NCBI RefSeq assembly: GCF_004769525.1
Contig: NZ_RQFT01000017.1
Coordinates: 77,491-141,490, forward strand
Direction of reading: 5' to 3'
DNA from: Leptospira bouyouniensis
Lineage (GTDB): Bacteria; Spirochaetota; Leptospiria; Leptospirales; Leptospiraceae
DNA length: 64,000 nucleotides
Numbering within the stretch: the stretch's first letter is position 1; each line of letters opens with the position of its first letter. The position numbers and the translations under genes were made by a program. Positions 1-8,468 of the stretch are shown here, one piece after another. Below the pieces are notes generated by a model. That model made no database searches and was not told the DNA's origin. It saw only the letters and a list, made by a program, of their open reading frames with translations.

Positions 1-183
1 ATAAACATCCAAACGTAATTGGAAAACAATGTGTTTTTGCCTTGCATCAATCGAACGAGATGTACATTCGATATGTTTGATTTCATTTTTTGGAATTTTG
101 TTTTGTTTGGAAACAAATTGTAAAAGACTGTCTGAATTCGAGGCAATCTCAGGTGTAACTCTGACATTTAATTCTAGTTTCAA
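1..183 (-). CDS. FAD-dependent oxidoreductase (COG2509-like), N-terminal part only
   Basis: This is the 5' end of a minus-strand gene that runs off the left edge; 61 codons are visible and open throughout. The start must be the TTG at 183, because an in-frame TAA lies just upstream and no in-frame ATG precedes the conserved part. The visible residues contain the stretch CTSRSIDARQKH followed by VFQLRLDVY. That matches the N-terminal domain of the large uncharacterised FAD-utilising dehydrogenases (COG2509), in which a K-S-I-D-A-R-like motif precedes a beta strand. The FAD-binding part is outside the window, so the reaction is unknown. The family call is from motif memory and is moderately sure. 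Confidence 0.5.
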   Translation of the reverse strand, partial: MKLELNVRVTPEIASNSDSLLQFVSKQNKIPKNEIKHIECTSRSIDARQKHIVFQLRLDVY

Positions 184-253
184 TGTATTTTACTAAACTC
201 GATTTATTGATTGGTATTCGAAATTAAAATTTTCAATTGAGTGATTTTGAGAC

Positions 254-865
254 TTACGAATTCTGATCTAAGGATTGTTTCATTAAATTGGCAATCGCTT
301 TTTCATTCTCTCCAGACATTCTTTCTAGATTCTGAATCACTAGTTTCCTTCTTTCTATGGAATGATTCTGGCTAAGTTTAGCTTTCCCTTCGCAATGAGT
401 GATTTGGATTCGAAATGGAACAATGCCATTTTGTAATCCGTTCAAATAGTTTGGATCTACATCACTCAATTGGTAACTTGAAGATTCGGTTTCAAATGTT
501 TTTACCAATAATTCCAAACTATTTTGAATTTCTATGGGATCTTCCATGTATGTTAATATCCCTTTGATATGAACGGCAGTATAATTCCATGTCGGTACTG
601 AACGATTCGTTTCATACCAAGATGGAGAAATATAACAATGTGGCCCAGAAAAGATACAAAGGACTTCTTTGTTTTTGGAATTTTTTTGGGAGTTTGGTTT
701 TGCAAAATGTCCAATGAGAAATTTTTGATCTTTGGAGACTAACAAAGGTAAATGTGTACCTGATAAAGTTCCATCCATTTCAGAAACTAAAATTGCAAAT
801 GGATTTTCTTTGACAAATTGGAAAATGGAATCGTTTTCCATTAGAAATTGTTCTGGAATATACAC
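254..865 (-). CDS. PaiB-like FMN-binding split-barrel protein
   Basis: 203 residues, the usual length for the PaiB / FMN-binding negative transcriptional regulator family (B. subtilis PaiB affects sporulation and protease genes). It begins MYIPEQF and shows the family landmarks: LPLLV with a following GH near residues 40-55, and ISPSWYE.....VPTWNY near 79-95, which form the flavin-binding barrel. The start is GTG with GGGAA about seven bases upstream. The GNAT gene lies 26 bp upstream on the same strand; PaiB is classically paired with a GNAT acetyltransferase (PaiA), so the pairing supports the call. Direct DNA binding by this family is not well established. The physiological role here is unknown. 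Confidence 0.82.
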   Translation of the reverse strand: MYIPEQFLMENDSIFQFVKENPFAILVSEMDGTLSGTHLPLLVSKDQKFLIGHFAKPNSQKNSKNKEVLCIFSGPHCYISPSWYETNRSVPTWNYTAVHIKGILTYMEDPIEIQNSLELLVKTFETESSSYQLSDVDPNYLNGLQNGIVPFRIQITHCEGKAKLSQNHSIERRKLVIQNLERMSGENEKAIANLMKQSLDQNS

Positions 866-891
866 TGAAAGTTCCCTTCGATTAATTTAGT

Positions 892-1341
892 TTAAATTGA
901 TTTCCAAAAATATGTTAAAAATTCTGTTTCTTGCACAAATCCTTCTTTTTCATACAAAGAACGTGCCTCGTGATTGCGCATGGATGTTGAAAGTTCTAAT
1001 CCTTTTCCACCAAATGTTTTGGTAAAAGATTTTGCCTCATTGATCAAAAGTTTGGCGATTCCTTGTTTGCGATTCTCTGATCTAACATATAAATCATTGA
1101 GGATAAAAGAGCGTTGCATCGAAATTGAGGAAAATACAGGATACAATTGAGTAAACCCAACAAAATTAACTGAGTTTGTATCCTCAGCGAGAAAAATGAT
1201 AGACTGACCATGTTCCATTCGATCTAACAAATAACGAGAAGCAGCTGATGTATTCGATTGTTGACCATAGAACTGACGGTATAAATCGAAGAGTTCTGTT
1301 AGTTTTGTAATGTCTTTATAGTTCGCTTGTCTGATTTTCAT
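892..1341 (-). CDS. GNAT family N-acetyltransferase
   Basis: 149 residues, typical of a single GNAT domain. It opens MKIRQANYKDITKLTELF, the usual first strand and helix. The acetyl-CoA pyrophosphate-binding loop is LYVRSENRKQGIAKLLI (about residues 88-104), with R/Q-x-x-G-I-A. The C-terminal SMRNHEARSLYEKEGF motif closes the domain. The substrate cannot be read from sequence; neighbours suggest a PaiA-like small-molecule role, but this is inference. Its first 26 bases overlap the end of the upstream membrane-protein gene, and the 1-2.3 kb minus-strand genes are packed tightly enough to be one transcript. Confidence 0.88.
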   Translation of the reverse strand: MKIRQANYKDITKLTELFDLYRQFYGQQSNTSAASRYLLDRMEHGQSIIFLAEDTNSVNFVGFTQLYPVFSSISMQRSFILNDLYVRSENRKQGIAKLLINEAKSFTKTFGGKGLELSTSMRNHEARSLYEKEGFVQETEFLTYFWKSI

Positions 1342-1738
1342 ATTTTGGTACCAACGTGAAACTAACCACTGATAGAAATGCAGTGATAGGTGTAGCCAGT
1401 AAAGTTTCTAAATTGGTAACGGCAACTAAATTCCCAATCGTATTGATAAAAAATATAAATGCAATGAATCCAAAAACAATACGAATCCAGGTTGGGACAA
1501 AACCATTTTTTAAATAAACTAAATACAAATAACTAGTAAAAACAAAAAAGACATTAGCGATTAAGGAAATACTTTCCATCACATACATTTCTTCTAAAGA
1601 CTGCAACCTACCTCCCCACAGGTATTGATAGGGTATAATTTGGAATAATGCCAATACATGGAAGATTGAAGTTAAGGAGAAAACAATGAATAAAATTTTA
1701 CTTGTGATAGTTCGTATTTTTTTTGAAGGGTTCCACAT
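1316..1738 (-). CDS. Conserved four-helix membrane protein of unknown function
   Basis: 140 residues with four predicted membrane helices (about 13-33, 53-75, 84-105 and 110-130) separated by short loops. Its size and topology resemble the DUF4345 group of small integral membrane proteins, but I do not recognise a diagnostic motif, so the family is left open. An AGGAAAATAAT run directly before the ATG gives a good ribosome-binding site and lies over the stop codon of the upstream DinB gene, so the two are probably translationally coupled. The 3' end overlaps the GNAT gene by 26 bp. No catalytic residues are apparent. Confidence 0.7.
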   Translation of the reverse strand: MWNPSKKIRTITSKILFIVFSLTSIFHVLALFQIIPYQYLWGGRLQSLEEMYVMESISLIANVFFVFTSYLYLVYLKNGFVPTWIRIVFGFIAFIFFINTIGNLVAVTNLETLLATPITAFLSVVSFTLVPKYENQTSEL

Positions 1739-1739
1739 A

Positions 1740-2255
1740 TTATTTTCCTAGTGATTGTAAGTAATAAACATAATCGATTTCAGGAGAAGGTCCTCCTAAC
1801 TGAGTGATGGCAGCTGTGATTTGGCCTCGATGGTGGGTTCTATGATTCATATTGTGGTGTATCACATCACAATATAATAGTTCTGCTTCAAATCCACGCA
1901 TAGTTTTGTAACGGAATATATCCTGCCATCGTGTAGAATCAAAATTCTCAAGCCAATCATTCCAATTTGCTACACTCTGCAGTAATTGTTTTTGTAATCC
2001 TTCTTTGTTGGCTTCTAATTCTTCTGCCAATGAACTTGGGATATAATTTTCTCCAGTGAGTCGAGTGTACCAAACTTTTTCCACAACTAACAAATGATTA
2101 AGAGTCCCGTGAATGGATTTGAAGAATAGTCCTATATCTTTTTTATAATCATCTTTGGATAAAGAATCGATTGATTTGAATAAAAGATTTGTGGCCCAAA
2201 GATGATACTCATTATTCCTTAAGAAAAAATCTTTCATACGGAAAGATTTTTCCAC
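1740..2255 (-). CDS. DinB family protein (four-helix metal-binding bundle)
   Basis: 171 residues, the normal length for the DinB/YfiT superfamily, whose members are metal-binding four-helix bundles that include small-molecule thiol transferases. The first metal His is in HGTLNHLLVVEKVW (about residues 49-62). The other two are in the closing helix, HHNMNHRTHHRGQI (about 134-147), the characteristic H-x3-H signature. The LTG following the first helix is also typical. The substrate is unknown. The gene is first in a tight minus-strand run with the small membrane protein and GNAT genes downstream. Confidence 0.88.
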   Translation of the reverse strand: MEKSFRMKDFFLRNNEYHLWATNLLFKSIDSLSKDDYKKDIGLFFKSIHGTLNHLLVVEKVWYTRLTGENYIPSSLAEELEANKEGLQKQLLQSVANWNDWLENFDSTRWQDIFRYKTMRGFEAELLYCDVIHHNMNHRTHHRGQITAAITQLGGPSPEIDYVYYLQSLGK

Positions 2256-2323
2256 GAGTTCTAAGGAGACAATGAGAAATTAATACTAAAATTGATTTCC
2301 TTTGAATGATTTGGCCAACGACT

Positions 2324-3496
2324 TCATAGATATATCACAAAACTAATAACTACTGTAGCGATGACCACTAACCAAGAAGGCAGTTTCCAAAATTCCAAAA
2401 GTAAAAAACCAACGATTACTAGGGCAAAGTCTTTTGGTGAGAATACTGCACTAGTCCAAACTGGAGTGTACAATGCAGCGAGTAATATTCCCACAACAGA
2501 TGCATTGATTCCAAGCATCGCCTTACGAATCACTTGATTTGTTCTCAATTGTTCCCAGAATGGTAAAACTCCAACCACAAGTAAAAAGGAAGGTAAAAAC
2601 GCAGCCACCAAACATAATATAGCTCCCAACAAACCATTAGGTGCAACACTTGAAACTGCTCCTAAAAAACTACTAAAAGCAAACAATGGACCAGGGATTG
2701 CGTTCGAAAATCCATACCCTGCCATAAACAAATCGTTTTTGACCCAACCTGTTGGAACTACCTCCGCTTGTAATAACGGTAAAACAACATGTCCACCACC
2801 AAACACCAATGCACCTGCACGATAAAAACTATCGAAGTATTGAATTTCAGTGGAATTGAATACTTGGCGCAATACTGGAAGTAAGAGTAATAATAATAAA
2901 AAGAAACTTATGAACAAAAACCCGATTAATTTATTTCCTTTGTGAATTGGTTCATGTGGTAGTTCTTCATTTGGTTTGAGAAAATAAATTCCGAAAATTC
3001 CTGATACAAGCAAAACTAAAATTTGTATAAGTGCAGAATTAATAAATAATAAGAGAAAACTCGTTAAGATTGTGATTGTAATTCTTTCTTTGTCAGGGCA
3101 AAGTTTTTTTCCCATACCAAGAATGGCTTGAGTAACCACTGCAACAGCAACAACTTTTAGTCCATGTAACCAGTGTTTATGGTTAGAAATATCAAGATGC
3201 GAGAGCCCAAGTCCAAATAAAATTAAAATTAGTGCAGAGGGTAATGTAAAACCTATCCATGAGACAATGGCTCCGAAGATGCCAGCTCTTGATAATCCGA
3301 TCGCCATCCCTACCTGACTGCTGGCAGGACCAGGTAAAAATTGGCAAAGGGCTACTAAATCCGCATAAGCATGGGCACTGATCCATTTTTTTTTGGTAAC
3401 ATACTCATCGTGGAAATAACTTAAGTGTGCGATTGGACCACCAAACGAAGTACAGCCGAGTTTAAGGGCTGTACTAAATACTTGGATTAGTTTCAT
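2324..3496 (-). CDS. chrA: Chromate efflux transporter ChrA
   Basis: 390 residues, the length of a two-domain (LCHR) chromate transporter that exports chromate from the cytoplasm across the inner membrane. The first CHR domain starts with GCTSFGGPIAHLSYFHDEYV (about residues 14-33) and includes the GPASSQVGMAIG motif. The second begins at about residue 229 with GALVFGGGHVVLPLLQAEVV and includes NAIPGPLFAFSSFLG. Around ten to twelve hydrophobic segments are visible. A PadR-type regulator gene lies 105 bp upstream on the same strand, which fits a chromate- or stress-responsive regulator-transporter pair. Confidence 0.93.
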   Translation of the reverse strand: MKLIQVFSTALKLGCTSFGGPIAHLSYFHDEYVTKKKWISAHAYADLVALCQFLPGPASSQVGMAIGLSRAGIFGAIVSWIGFTLPSALILILFGLGLSHLDISNHKHWLHGLKVVAVAVVTQAILGMGKKLCPDKERITITILTSFLLLFINSALIQILVLLVSGIFGIYFLKPNEELPHEPIHKGNKLIGFLFISFFLLLLLLLPVLRQVFNSTEIQYFDSFYRAGALVFGGGHVVLPLLQAEVVPTGWVKNDLFMAGYGFSNAIPGPLFAFSSFLGAVSSVAPNGLLGAILCLVAAFLPSFLLVVGVLPFWEQLRTNQVIRKAMLGINASVVGILLAALYTPVWTSAVFSPKDFALVIVGFLLLEFWKLPSWLVVIATVVISFVIYL

Positions 3497-3601
3497 ATTT
3501 CTCTCCTATATTTAGGTAGTATAAGATATATAAAAAAGGTTCCAATTCCGACGATACATCGGCTCCAGATCAAAAAACGATCATTGTCAGTTAACATAAA
3601 T

Positions 3602-3901
3602 TTATTTAAGTATTTCACCCATTAACTCCTTTAATTTGATTTTGGCGGATATGAGTTCTTTTTTTCCTTTGGGTGTAATACGGTAAAATTTTCGTTTTAC
3701 TTTTCCCATCTGTTCGATGCGAGATCGAATCAGTCTTTTTTCTTCTAAGTTCCTCAGGAGTGGGTATATTGATCCAGGACTAATTTTGTAACCGTGTTCT
3801 TTTAGTTCCTCAATCATCCATACACCATAAATTTCTTCTTTTAGACAGTGGTGTAAGATATGAATTTTAATAAAACTTGAGAAAAATTCATTGATACGCA
3901 T
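3602..3901 (-). CDS. PadR family transcriptional regulator
   Basis: 99 residues, typical of the short PadR-s2 type: a winged helix plus a short dimerising helix. The landmarks are LHHCLKEEIYGVWMIEEL, then the recognition helix and wing with KISPGSIYPLLRNLEEKRLI (about 39-58) and KRKFYRITPKGKKEL. It lies upstream of chrA on the same strand and probably controls it and itself. No Shine-Dalgarno sequence precedes the ATG. A TTGACA / 17 bp / TATTTT promoter sits so close that the transcript would be leaderless or nearly so. Two 13-bp tandem repeats lie within that promoter. The inducer is unknown. Confidence 0.9.
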   Translation of the reverse strand: MRINEFFSSFIKIHILHHCLKEEIYGVWMIEELKEHGYKISPGSIYPLLRNLEEKRLIRSRIEQMGKVKRKFYRITPKGKKELISAKIKLKELMGEILK

Positions 3902-3906
3902 TCAAA

Positions 3907-3938
3907 ATCAAAATACGATATCGAAATACGATTGTCAA
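3907..3938 (-). promoter_or_regulatory. padR promoter with tandem 13-bp operator-like repeats
   Basis: On the minus strand TTGACA (3933-3938) and TATTTT (3910-3915) are separated by exactly 17 bp. Two direct repeats, ATCGTATTTCGAT (3920-3932) and ATCGTATTTTGAT (3907-3919), are 12/13 identical and fill the spacer and the -10 region. The padR ATG begins at 3901, nine bases past the -10, so the transcription start should fall on or next to the start codon. The placement suits autorepression by PadR, which is inference; classical PadR sites (ATGT-N8-ACAT) are not seen. Confidence 0.55.
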
Positions 3939-4059
3939 ATCCAAAAAATTGGATGATCATCGGCTTTAAGACAAATTCAATATAGGAAAATGTTTTGTTT
4001 TAGAAAGAATTGGGCGCCTCGAATCAGTTTACGTATTCTCCATCATTTAAACAACGACC

Positions 4060-4117
4060 GCGCCATCCGTTCCAATCTTTCCCTTGGGGAAAGGATTTCC
4101 ACTTCTGTCGCTGGCGC
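4060..4117 (-). repeat. Dispersed GCGCC structured repeat, diverged inverted copy
   Basis: On the minus strand this segment reads GCGCCA ... GTGGAAATCCTTTCCC - loop - GGGAAAGATTGGAACGG ... TGGCGC. It shares the core of the repeats at 5603, 26640 and 46683 (GCGGAAATCCTTT then AAAGATTGGAGCG) and their GCGCC termini, but is shorter and in the opposite orientation. It has six-base perfect terminal inverted repeats (GCGCCA/TGGCGC) and an inner stem. It lies between padR and the dioxygenase gene. Confidence 0.7.
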
Positions 4118-4140
4118 ATGGTTTAACTTTAAAATTGGAT

Positions 4141-4965
4141 TTAATTTGTTTGGAATAGAAATCGTTTATCCTTTGCAATTCCAGTATGATTAACATCAGG
4201 GAAATGCTCCCAGGTTTTTACTTGAGTCGTCGATTCAGGGAAGTTCGTGTAAAGGACATCAAACGAAAATCGATTTTTTCCATACTCACCTTTATGAAGT
4301 AAGTGGGCAGAAAAAATCAAAAGATCACCTGGGTCATGTGGAATGAGGATTTGGTTTTGTAATGGTTCATCGCTACGATGGATACCGATCTCTAACCTAA
4401 CTTCCCTTTCTTCCTTATGATCCCATCGTTTATGGGAACTAGGTACAAACCAAATACCCGGATCTTCTTCTAAAGGGACTCGGAAGTGCCATACAATGTC
4501 TTTTTGGATGCGGAGTTTCTGTTCCTCTTCTGGGATTCCTAAGTATTGGATATCGCGATGCCAATAAGGTCTTTTTTCTTTATCGATTGGATTAAAGAAG
4601 ATCTGAGTATTGAGAAAATAAAATTCTTTTTGAAAGATCTGCTTGCAGATATTTAAGATTTGATCACGAGTTAAAAATTTAAAAATTGTATTTCGATCCA
4701 CTTCTTTTTGTAAAAATTGTTTAGAAGTAAGATATGCACTATTGATCAGTCGTGGGTCTTTATTTTTTTTCAACCATTCTTCATTTGTTTTTATCAAAAT
4801 AGATTTGATCTTTGAAATAGAATCTAAATCAAAATAGTTTTGAATCAGATAATATCCATCAATTTCCAAATGATGTTTTATGTTTGATAAAGTTTCCAAA
4901 GAAATCTTGAAATCAAATAATTTTTTCCATATAGTGATGAGATGGAATTTTTCCTTCCCAACCAT
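4141..4965 (-). CDS. Phytanoyl-CoA dioxygenase family protein
   Basis: Up to 274 residues. The family are Fe(II)/2-oxoglutarate-dependent oxygenases. The first metal ligands are visible as the H-x-D of YWHRDIQYLG (about residues 133-142). The distal His and the 2-oxoglutarate-binding Arg are probably in LLHKGEYGKNRFSFDVLYTN (about 222-241). The N-terminus DGYYLIQNYFD is the typical PhyH opening. The ATG at 4965 overlaps the upstream GNAT gene by 53 bp and has no ribosome-binding site; a TTG at 4899 would remove the overlap, so the start is uncertain. The substrate is unknown; many bacterial members hydroxylate small metabolites. Confidence 0.82.
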   Translation of the reverse strand: MVGKEKFHLITIWKKLFDFKISLETLSNIKHHLEIDGYYLIQNYFDLDSISKIKSILIKTNEEWLKKNKDPRLINSAYLTSKQFLQKEVDRNTIFKFLTRDQILNICKQIFQKEFYFLNTQIFFNPIDKEKRPYWHRDIQYLGIPEEEQKLRIQKDIVWHFRVPLEEDPGIWFVPSSHKRWDHKEEREVRLEIGIHRSDEPLQNQILIPHDPGDLLIFSAHLLHKGEYGKNRFSFDVLYTNFPESTTQVKTWEHFPDVNHTGIAKDKRFLFQTN

Positions 4966-5536
4966 TTGGATGCCTTGTTTCTTTTATAACAAAACCAAGT
5001 TTTTGATATAGTGAAATTGCCGCCGGATTTTCTGCTGATACATCCAATGCAATTGTTTTGTAATCACTATTGTATTGGATCATATGTTCAATAAGTTGTT
5101 TGGCGATCCCTTGGTTTCTATGAGATTCTGAAACGGCAATATGCCCTAAATACAATCGTTTGGATTTTGGAGGTTGGATGATGGTCTCAGTTTTTAAACC
5201 ACGAGCCATTACGTTAGGAGCTTTCCATTTGTATACACTTAGGATTTGAAAGGCAGTACCTGCTGTCAGCGCAAGAAAACTCGGTTGTGTGTAAGCCAAA
5301 ATGGAACCAACAACGGATCCATTTTTTTCTGCGACAAAATGATTTGTATAAGAGATTGTATTTCCTTTTCGGGCATATGCACGATTTAAAAAATCAAATG
5401 GGGTTTTGTTTCCTTCTTGGAAAACAAAATTCCAGGCAAGTGGACCAGAAGAGTAGATGAGTGGAATGATTTGATTTGCGTCTTCGATTTTTGCCTTTCT
5501 AATGATAGGTGGTGTTTGATGATTAGAAGATACCAT
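4913..5536 (-). CDS. GNAT family N-acetyltransferase
   Basis: 207 residues with a GNAT domain in the C-terminal two-thirds. LYLGHIAVSESHRNQGIAKQLI (about 129-150) carries the R/Q-x-x-G-I-A acetyl-CoA loop, and LDVSAENPAAISLYQKLGF (about 164-182) is the closing motif. The N-terminal IRKAKIEDANQIIPLIYSSG is the usual first strand and helix. The gene is followed by, and overlaps, the phytanoyl-CoA dioxygenase-like gene, so the two may act on the same small molecule; that link is inference. No ribosome-binding site is obvious at 5536. Confidence 0.86.
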   Translation of the reverse strand: MVSSNHQTPPIIRKAKIEDANQIIPLIYSSGPLAWNFVFQEGNKTPFDFLNRAYARKGNTISYTNHFVAEKNGSVVGSILAYTQPSFLALTAGTAFQILSVYKWKAPNVMARGLKTETIIQPPKSKRLYLGHIAVSESHRNQGIAKQLIEHMIQYNSDYKTIALDVSAENPAAISLYQKLGFVIKETRHPNGWEGKIPSHHYMEKII

Positions 5537-6003
5537 ATATGCCGTTGTATTTCTTTATGAAAAAGAAATACAACGAAATTTTAATCCATTCGAATGAACT
5601 TTGCGCCCCGGATTGTAGCGGAAATCCTTTGTGAAACAAAGATTGGAGCGTAAAGCCGGAAAAGTGCGCCCACCGACCTTAACTGACTTTGTAAAAAACG
5701 ATAATAGAGAAAGGCATTCACTAAGTCACGAGTTGCTAACAATTTGTTGCTGTGATCATAACAGTTAAAAAAATCATAATCATTGTTATTTGAGAAAATT
5801 GATTTTTCATTTAGTAACGCCTAATTTTGGATCTGGTTCTATTGGATATCAGTCTCAGTTAAAATACATAGATCTGGATCAAGCGGAAGTGCTGACTTTT
5901 GGTTGATATTTATCAATCTCAGAGTACTTCCTCAAACCAAGGATTGGGGATTTAAACCTTGTGGTTCAGACGCTCGGGAAAAAATGGAATGTATGAGGTA
6001 GTT
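5537..6003. other. Intergenic region, 467 bp
   Basis: This lies between the divergent GNAT gene and the hemerythrin gene. It holds the 5603-5670 structured repeat. The rest is AT-rich. I see no reading frame with coding character, no tRNA and no convincing terminator. Confidence 0.6.
5603..5670 (+). repeat. Dispersed GCGCC structured repeat, copy 2
   Basis: 68-bp copy that begins GCGCCCCGGATTG and ends CCGGAAAAGTGCGCC. Inside are GGATT-(8 nt)-AATCC, then TTTG and CAAA paired across a short loop, then GATTGGAGCG. It is close to identical with the copies at 26640 and 46683. Confidence 0.85.
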
Positions 6004-6441
6004 ATGATTGCGAATTGGGACGAAAAGTATGAAACCAAGATTTCTGAGATTGACTCACAGCACAAAAAACTGTTTCGATTGATCAATCAAATTGAAATCA
6101 TTTATGATGAAAATCGAGATCATTTATCTAACAAATCAAAATCACTTGTAGATGCTGTGTCTGAACTAGAAGATTATACGATCAGTCATTTTTTAATCGA
6201 AGAACGTGTGATGGAACTAAACCAATACCCAGATTTAGAAGCACATAAAAAGCAACATGATCGTTTTACAGATAAAATTCTAGAATTGAAAAAGCGTCTA
6301 ACATCTGGTACGCTACTCACTAATGATATCGAATTGAATCAATTTTTCAGTGAATTGATTGGATTTTTGAGGTTATGGTTAACTAATCATATCTTACAAG
6401 AAGATATGAATTATAAACCATATATTAAATTAGATCTTTGA
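6004..6441 (+). CDS. Bacteriohemerythrin
   Basis: 145 residues from the ATG at 6004, which is preceded by GAGGTAGTT. A longer frame from 5959 lacks a ribosome-binding site and adds nothing conserved. All di-iron ligands of the hemerythrin fold can be placed: H20 (DSQHKKLF), H62 and E66 (SHFLIEE), H81 and H85 (HKKQHD), H129 and D134 (HILQED). The protein should be a cytoplasmic O2-binding four-helix bundle, used for oxygen storage, delivery or sensing. It stands alone, with no fused chemoreceptor. Confidence 0.93.
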   Translation: MIANWDEKYETKISEIDSQHKKLFRLINQIEIIYDENRDHLSNKSKSLVDAVSELEDYTISHFLIEERVMELNQYPDLEAHKKQHDRFTDKILELKKRLTSGTLLTNDIELNQFFSELIGFLRLWLTNHILQEDMNYKPYIKLDL

Positions 6442-6559
6442 AAATGAAGATAAGGGTTGTCAGCGTACGAACGAACCCTGATCAATTTGAAATCTGGAGA
6501 GCAAGTAAGACAAATACTCTAATAGAATTCATCATTACGAGAATTGAAAGGATTTTAAA

Positions 6560-7060
6560 CTAAAAGACCGAAACCCCCCTTGAAACCAAAATCCCAAGGA
6601 TCGTGATCCCTAAAGAGAGTAATAAATTGAATCTGCCAAAAAAACCAGATAGCTTGCGATACCGTTCGTATTGAATAGAGTCTTTTTCTAAATAAACAAA
6701 CGTTTTTGGTCCAGAAACAAAGTCGTGGTAAACTGAGGAAAGGAATAATATTAAAAACAATCCTATCTTTAATGTAAACATGTATCCTATTTTTGATGTA
6801 AAGAAAGAGATCATCTCTCCATATGCCAAATATCCTTTAGCGTATAACATACCAAAGCCTGATGTGATAAATATTAAAAAAAGAAAATAAGAGATACTTC
6901 TAAACTGGAGTGCAGTTAATTGAAGTAAGGTTAATTTTTGATCTTTGAGTTTTGGATTTCGAATGACTGGCATAATGACAATCACATAAAAGATCATTCC
7001 TCCCACCCAAATCATTGCCGAAAGAATATGAAACAATAAACAAACCAAATATAACCACAT
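6560..7060 (-). CDS. CopD-like membrane protein
   Basis: 166 residues with four or five membrane helices. It opens LVCLLFHILSAMIWVGGMIFYVIVIMP; the His and the WVGG motif in the first helix are typical of the CopD / copper-resistance D domain and its haem-binding relatives. An R-x-x-x-Y-F motif follows (RSISYF, about 54-59), and TLKIGLFLILFLSSVYHDF (about 95-113) carries further conserved positions. It is probably an integral membrane protein in copper or haem handling. It converges with the hemerythrin gene, with no operon partner. The substrate is uncertain. Confidence 0.72.
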   Translation of the reverse strand: MWLYLVCLLFHILSAMIWVGGMIFYVIVIMPVIRNPKLKDQKLTLLQLTALQFRSISYFLFLIFITSGFGMLYAKGYLAYGEMISFFTSKIGYMFTLKIGLFLILFLSSVYHDFVSGPKTFVYLEKDSIQYERYRKLSGFFGRFNLLLSLGITILGILVSRGVSVF

Positions 7061-7186
7061 ATAAGTTTAAATTTGTTTTCAAAGTACCTTTTGTCTTTCT
7101 ATTTTTTGATTTAGAAACAATCTAAATTCTATCTTTGGTATTTTTCTTTAATAGAACGCGAACTCTTTTTGGAATGGAAAAAGTAT

Positions 7187-8452
7187 ATGGATTCAATTAG
7201 AAACATTCCAGAACTTCTTTTACCAGCAGGGAATTTAGAAAAATTAAAAATTGCATATTTATATGGTGCGGATGCTGTTTATTGTGGAGTCCCTCGTTAT
7301 TCATTAAGAGCAAGAGAAAATGAATTTTCTATCGAAGATTTGCAAACAGCTGTTAATATAGCAAGGAACTTGAATAAAAAAATATATTTTACTGTAAATA
7401 ACATTCCACGTAACTCTAAATTACATTCTTATCATAAATATTTGGACCAGATGGCACACCTGAAACCTGATGCTTTGATTATGGCAGATCCTGGTCTCAT
7501 CCATCTAACAAAAAATGCTCATCCAGAGATAAACATTCATATTTCTGTCCAAACTAACACAATGAATTATGCGGCTGTTCAATTCTGGAAAGAATATGGT
7601 GCCACTCGTGTGATTTTGTCGAGAGAAGTATCCATACCTGAAATTAAAGAGATCAAAGAGAAAGTTCCCGATATGGAAATTGAAGTATTTGTTCATGGTT
7701 CAATTTGTATTGCTCACAGTGGTAGGTGTTTCATGAGTAATTATTTTAAAAATCGAGATGCAAACCAAGGATCATGTAACAACGCTTGTCGTGATTTGTA
7801 TAAAGTATATGTGACGAATCCCAAACAAAATGATGAGCCGATGGAATTGATTACGGATGAAGAAGGAACATTTTTAATGAACTCAAAGGATTTACGTGCC
7901 ATCGAATTTTTGCAAGAGTTATGCGACGCAGGTGTAGATTCATTAAAAGTAGAAGGGCGAACTAAAAATGATTTTTATGTCGGAATGGTGGCAAGGAGTT
8001 ATCGTCACACATTGGATGGAATCGCAAAGGGTGAGAGTTTTGATCGTAAGTGGTTAGTTGAATTGGACAAACTTTCATCAAGGAAATACTTCTCCGGTTT
8101 TTTGACACGAGGATTGGAAGATCGTATTCCGGAGGAAGAACAAAATTTTCAAAACAACGAATTTGGCACAAGCCTCCATAAATCGCATCATTATGTGGGA
8201 ATTGTCAAAAACTTCCTGGCTGAAAACAAACGAATATCCATCGAAGTTAAAAATAAAATAGAAGTGGGGGATGAAATAGAAGTTATATCTCCTTTAGATG
8301 AAGAAGTGAAACCATTTATCGTCGAAGAAATTTTTTATCAAAATCATTCGATCAAAACTATTAGCGGTGGCATTGGCATGGCCGAAATTAAAATTCCATT
8401 CCAAGTATCGAATCAATCTTTTTTGACTAAAAGAATAAATAACGTAAATTAG
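7187..8452 (+). CDS. U32 family protein, TrhP/RlhA-like RNA hydroxylation enzyme
   Basis: 421 residues from the ATG at 7187, chosen because GGAAAAAGTAT supplies a ribosome-binding site; a TTG at 7169 would add six residues. The N-terminal part (PELLLPAGNLEKLKIAYLYGADAVYCG) is the U32 TIM-barrel opening. The U32 signature EVFVHGSICIAHSGRCFMS is at about residues 166-184, followed by a cluster of Cys (NQGSCNNACR). Although named peptidases, E. coli members of this group (TrhP, RlhA) carry out prephenate-dependent hydroxylation of tRNA U34 or 23S rRNA. The C-terminal beta-barrel-like part (about 345-421) fits TrhP. Which RNA is modified here cannot be told. Confidence 0.85.
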   Translation: MDSIRNIPELLLPAGNLEKLKIAYLYGADAVYCGVPRYSLRARENEFSIEDLQTAVNIARNLNKKIYFTVNNIPRNSKLHSYHKYLDQMAHLKPDALIMADPGLIHLTKNAHPEINIHISVQTNTMNYAAVQFWKEYGATRVILSREVSIPEIKEIKEKVPDMEIEVFVHGSICIAHSGRCFMSNYFKNRDANQGSCNNACRDLYKVYVTNPKQNDEPMELITDEEGTFLMNSKDLRAIEFLQELCDAGVDSLKVEGRTKNDFYVGMVARSYRHTLDGIAKGESFDRKWLVELDKLSSRKYFSGFLTRGLEDRIPEEEQNFQNNEFGTSLHKSHHYVGIVKNFLAENKRISIEVKNKIEVGDEIEVISPLDEEVKPFIVEEIFYQNHSIKTISGGIGMAEIKIPFQVSNQSFLTKRINNVN

Positions 8453-8468
8453 TGTTTAAATTTAGGAT

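Noticed and set aside
5774..5800. Fur-box-like AT sequence (ATAATCATTGTTAT) upstream of hemerythrin
   Set aside because: Few positions match the palindromic consensus and the region is AT-rich, so it is expected by chance.
6444..6563. 39-codon plus-strand frame right after the hemerythrin stop
   Set aside because: No Shine-Dalgarno sequence, no recognisable pattern, and it overlaps the end of the CopD-like gene. Not enough to call a gene.
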